A DNA stretch of 64,000 nt, taken from assembly GCF_905220565.1 (NCBI RefSeq), contig NC_059398.1:3805177-3869176 (forward strand). The letters run 5' to 3'. The notes beneath the pieces are model-generated. The model was not told the origin of the DNA, searched no databases, and worked only from the letters and a program-made list of their open reading frames with translations. The stretch comes from Melitaea cinxia. Taxonomy: Eukaryota; Arthropoda; Insecta; Lepidoptera; Nymphalidae. Of this stretch, positions 60,201 to 64,000 are shown in pieces. The position numbers and the translations under genes were made by a program. Numbering within the stretch: the stretch's first letter is position 1; each line of letters starts with the position of its first letter.

Positions 60201-61601
60201 TACTACATAGAATCGCAAATATAAGGAATGTAACTCACTTGAGCGACCAAGCGAAGCGATGATCTCACAAAAGCTACTGTCACACTAACGCAACAAAGCA
60301 ATAAGATACAACAAAGATTTTGTGTACTCGCTGTATCTTATATTTCGGACCGTTGTTTTGCTATAGATCACAACGCCACAGTTTCGCTTAATCATTTAAG
60401 TGTGTCCGGTCCTTAAATGAATGACTTCACCTACAAAGCTGTTACATAGAACATCACATCGAGTTTTAACAATATTTCGCATTTCCAAGTACTTAGTTAC
60501 ATCTGCGATTCTTTTCGTTGTATCAATTCTAATTCGCGTTACATTACAATACCTTTGAATTTCTTTCACTACGAGGAAACATGTCCTAGCATGTCTTTTG
60601 CTTACCAAGTCTATTCCACCAATGGAAACACACACCTTTATATTATTGATAGACAGAGAAAAAACATGTACAATTACTCCATCAACTTGTAATATAACGC
60701 GATTTAGTCAACCGTCTTATCCTCTGCTATATTTATCTCCCCAAGCCGGTATATCTTAAAGCTATATTCACAAACTAACCGTAACCTAATACTAACCTAA
60801 GAATCATTTAAAGGACATTACATTTGGTAGCAATTTTAGATCATGTCTTAAGATTTTCGAATGCTTAAAGAGATTATCTTTCGCATATAATTTACCTCTA
60901 ACGCTTATATAATGATTCCATATTAGAGTAATTTTTGCTGCATTTTTCAAGCTCTGTATGCATTAGTTTGGACATAATTTCTTAACATTTTTCTAAATAC
61001 AGTTTTATTACATGTTACAAGAAGCGATGATAAATTTTAGATTCAGAAAATATTTCTGAAATTAGCATTTCATTATGCAACTATACATGAAATTTGGTGG
61101 ATACATTTATTGGGCATAAATATTTAAAAAAAAATCACCAAATCTTCTAAATACTTTATATACGTAGAAGAAATGTTCTTTTTATCATAATTCACTAAAA
61201 ATATATTTTCCTTCACATCAATAAACCTGAAGCATTATTTAAAAACGGCTTTAAATTTATTCCTAACTAACACATACAAAGCCATCATAATCACCAAGCA
61301 AAAATTTACAAAAAATTTCTTAAAGCGCTATACTTACACGCAAACAGAAACGAATAATATTTTGGTTCAAATATTACAAGCCCCGAAGCAGTTAAGACAG
61401 TTGACATTATTTTAATATATATTTTTTTTTACATAATATCTATGTAGCCACTTTGTTAAAAATAGGCTTATCATTCAGTTATATCAGTAGGTAAACTTGC
61501 GTTTATTCACGCCATTTTAATATTAAATATTTAAAAATTAGCTCAAATATATTTGGATGTTACGTTGACAGATCAAGCTGTTATTTACTGCTGTATAGTT
61601 C

Positions 61602-62249
61602 GCGTCATGTAAAAAGAACGCTGGCCTTGAATATATGGTGGTATGAGGTAGGGGGCGGGCGTGTTTACCACGCGTCGCATGCTTGCCGGTGTGCTATTGG
61701 TTGGACAGTTCGACGTCGACTCAAAATACTATCGCACACAAAAGTTTTTAATTACGAAATAGTTTTACATAAGAGAAGTGAGAAAATAACGCTTGCTGTC
61801 AAAATGCGCAAAGACGATTTACAGTGTTGCCAACACTTTCACAACAGATTAACATACGGACACTTGTAAAACTCCACTTACTATTTATTTCACTAAAAAA
61901 CAAATATTAATTTATCATTTTAAACACATAAAAACTATTTAAATACGAATATCGAGAGTAAAGATAATTAATATTTTTGAATACGACATTTTGTAAAACT
62001 AAAAAATTCGTTATTGCTTTTGTTTTAAAAAAAAATGTAATTTTGTAAAGTGATAATTACTAAACTTATTTAGTCCAAATTATTCGCCTTGGTATTTCTA
62101 GTTTTTTAATGTACTTACCAATAACCACTATACGAAACCGCGTGTGAAAGCCTAATTAAAAAATAAAACAGTAGTACTTTCGTGCGCGAGTATACCTATG
62201 CGGAAACGCACCCCCTCCAGTTTTTTTCAGCGTTCTTTTTACATGACGC
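61602..62249. mobile_element. 648-bp element with 22-bp perfect inverted ends
   Basis: GCGTCATGTAAAAAGAACGC (61602 onward, 22 bases with TG) has an exact inverted copy at 62228-62249, and both extend outward by about four bases with one mismatch. The middle starts with a GC-rich patch (61,640-61,700) and has no recognisable transposase. It is the only clear repeat inside the otherwise repeat-poor right arm. Confidence 0.7.
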
Positions 62250-62574
62250 AAACTGTAACAAATTATAGAATGTTTCAAGACCTATAACACCAACAACTTT
62301 AGGCCCATTTGGTCTTCCAACATATTTCTGTAAAAGCATGGAATTCTAAACTTTAAGCGTTAAATATTAAAACTGATTATTACGCCTGGACAAATTGGTT
62401 TTCAAATTAATTGCTACCAGGAGACCACACTGAACATCAAGGAATGATCAAATCTCCTTGTATTTTTAACAATGAGTTAAGTAGGTTATATTGAGCGTTA
62501 TCGGTTAATCAATTAATTTATCGCGTATCCGTGTATCCGGCGCGTCGCTTTTCGAAGCCGCGCTTTGTTTCGCG

Positions 62575-62629
62575 TCATTCCCATTGATGCGGTGAAGGAG
62601 GCAGTTCGGATGGATGGGCGACCGTCGAA
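62575..62629 (-). CDS. Possible last coding exon of an unidentified minus-strand gene
   Basis: A TATTTCAG acceptor is followed by an 18-codon frame ending HPSELPPSPHQWE and a TGA at 62577-62575. The composition is unlike the AT-rich surroundings. The other two frames stay open for about 38-41 codons, so the frame is not fixed by this exon alone. It was chosen because a repeat-free stretch with a polyadenylation signal follows on the same strand. No family is recognised. It could also be a non-coding conserved element or promoter-proximal DNA. Confidence 0.28.
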
Positions 62630-64000
62630 CTGAAATATATTCGCTGTTAAACATCGTATTACGTGCGATTCCCACACCCACGCCACTGATTCTGTTTTGG
62701 ATTGTGATTAAAAATATTTAAACCCAATTTTTATCATGCAAAACCCAATTTTCGGCATTCATTTTCTTTAAAGATTAAACAATAGAAATTCGAAGTCAAA
62801 TCCAACACAGAATCGGTATCTGACCATGCATAAATCGAAAAAATATTTTTGAAACTTTTCGTCTATGATAATAAAAGACTTAACAGCAAAACTGCATCAC
62901 AAACTACATATTTAACTACTTTACGAAGTGTAAACACAATATCACCACAACCGAGTGCTTGGCACTGTTCTCACTGACTACACATGCACTACATACCAGG
63001 ATAAAGGATATAATACGATGAAACTGTTTGCGAATATTAATCGATCGACGTTTAAAATAAGAGTCAATATTGAACAGACCAAGCATATATTGTCACATTC
63101 GAAAACAGTTTCAAAACTAAATACTTTGCAGTCAAATAAAATTTTTCTCCCATTTTGATATTTGCATTCAACCCAATAACTGAATATTACAAACTCTAAT
63201 ATTGCGCGATGGGAAAGAATTGGTTATTTTTTTTTTTTTTTGTACCCACATTACTAGCAATCGTTATATCCTTCTATTTAACGATTTTTTAACATTTGGT
63301 TCACCATACCACGATAAATAAAGGCAGTTTTAAGGCAGAGTTTAGGTAATTGGACTTAACATCGTTGTTGACAGTATATTTTTTTCAATTCTATACTTGA
63401 AAAGATATAAACTTGAAAGAATGTGGGTATATATAAAATCGCGTAATTGCTTTTTCCTCATGCACCGTAACCGTACCGGTACGGGACGGAAAAGACTATC
63501 CAACGATCAACCCTTTTGAAATTACGAACGACGTCCGTTCGCGAAGGCAACTGGCGAATAAAAGCAGAAAGCATCGAACTAACTCGTACATAATCTTCGC
63601 ATTTAATTTAAAGCCATTCTAAATTTGTCTTAAACCGCGATAATGTAGAATTAAAAGGAGAAGATCTATTATGTTTAGGACGTAAAGTGCCTTGTCGAAC
63701 GGCGTCCGCGTATACATAAAGATGGACAACAATGCGTGCGGGCGCTTACTGAATAAAGGCGCGCTAGGCAGCGCACAGAAATATCACGGGCGATAACAGC
63801 AGAATTTTTGCCGCAGTCTTGAAAGGGGAACAAACTTTTGCTTTCGAACTGGCTCTATGGCTGCCACAAACACAGAAAAAAAAGCAAAACGTTATTTCGT
63901 CTACTCTCTCGTCTAATATAATCGCGAACCACCATTTCAAGAGGGTTGATATCGCTTGAACTGCGGTGGTACAAAGAACTATCGCTCGGAAGCGGAGAAA
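62630..64000. other. Right edge, unassigned
   Basis: AT-rich to about 63,450, then richer in CpG, with a 14-base palindrome CCGTACCGGTACGG (about 63471). On the minus-strand model this would be the intron upstream of the last exon; it may also contain a promoter. No coding exon could be defended. Confidence 0.25.

Larger units (their letters stand above)
57225..62574 (-). other. Candidate long 3' UTR (about 5.3 kb) of the same minus-strand gene
   Basis: This stretch has almost none of the SINE, Helitron and family-D copies that crowd the rest of the window. It has many short conserved-looking GC islands and no long open frame. On the minus strand it ends with AATAAA at 57248-57243 followed by T/GT-rich sequence. 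Interspersed repeats resume immediately left of it (57,180 and below). One 648-bp inverted-repeat element lies inside (61602-62249). A single long non-coding RNA, or intronic/regulatory DNA, would look similar. Confidence 0.35.

Noticed and set aside
61627..61869. 80-codon frame in the right arm
   Set aside because: It lies wholly inside the 648-bp inverted-repeat element, has no recognisable domain and is no longer than expected in a locally GC-rich patch.
1..64000. CRISPR arrays, operons, ribosome-binding sites
   Set aside because: The window is animal nuclear DNA; no regularly spaced direct repeats with unique spacers were seen, and tandem repeats found are satellite-like.

Overview
The window looks like a lepidopteran (moth or butterfly) nuclear genome. 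It is AT-rich and intron-rich, with GT-AG splice sites. It is full of repeat families typical of that order: tRNA-derived SINEs with A/B-box heads, short non-autonomous Helitrons with 5'-TC and CTAG-3' ends, LINE 3' tails and small inverted-repeat elements. Most open frames longer than 60 codons lie in repeats or are parts of split exons, so genes were rebuilt exon by exon from splice sites, reading phase and domain logic. No bacterial-type features, CRISPR arrays or stand-alone tRNA/rRNA genes were seen.

Three gene models are well supported. (1) On the minus strand, about 17,254 down to 3,314, is an integrin alpha-subunit gene of about 20 coding exons. (2) On the plus strand, 25,565-46,557, is a second, paralogous integrin alpha gene of 25 coding exons. 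Its 2,772 coding bases are in frame throughout and give 923 residues. The two genes are divergent, about 8.3 kb apart, and share exon boundaries, phases and a 7-base first coding exon (ATG AAA plus one base). (3) On the minus strand, 55,328 down to 47,981, is a five-exon secreted lectin with two C-type lectin domains (314 residues, immulectin type), whose second domain carries an EPN mannose-type motif. A fourth, weaker model is the last coding exon and long 3' UTR of a minus-strand gene (about 62,629 down to 57,225), proposed because this stretch is unusually free of interspersed repeats and ends in a polyadenylation signal.

Between and inside the genes lie nested repeats. Examples are a decayed autonomous Helitron Rep segment with a small inverted-repeat element in it (20.6-21.3 kb), a LINE reverse-transcriptase remnant with a 23-bp perfect hairpin in its 3' part (22.8-23.9 kb), a Helitron-like element split by a SINE (22.06-22.60 kb), a 719-bp Helitron with exact ends and a matching empty site elsewhere in the window (30.84-31.56 kb), and an apparently perfect 837-bp tandem duplication in the lectin's first intron (52.16-53.84 kb).

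Functionally, alpha integrins of this divergent insect class and tandem-domain lectins both act at the haemocyte surface in recognition, adhesion and encapsulation. The neighbourhood could therefore be an immune/adhesion cluster. That is inference from gene families, not something the DNA proves. The integrin copies show different losses: plus-strand gene, only one canonical calcium loop left; minus-strand gene, a decayed GFFKR motif, a weak transmembrane end and one splice junction out of phase with its best donor.
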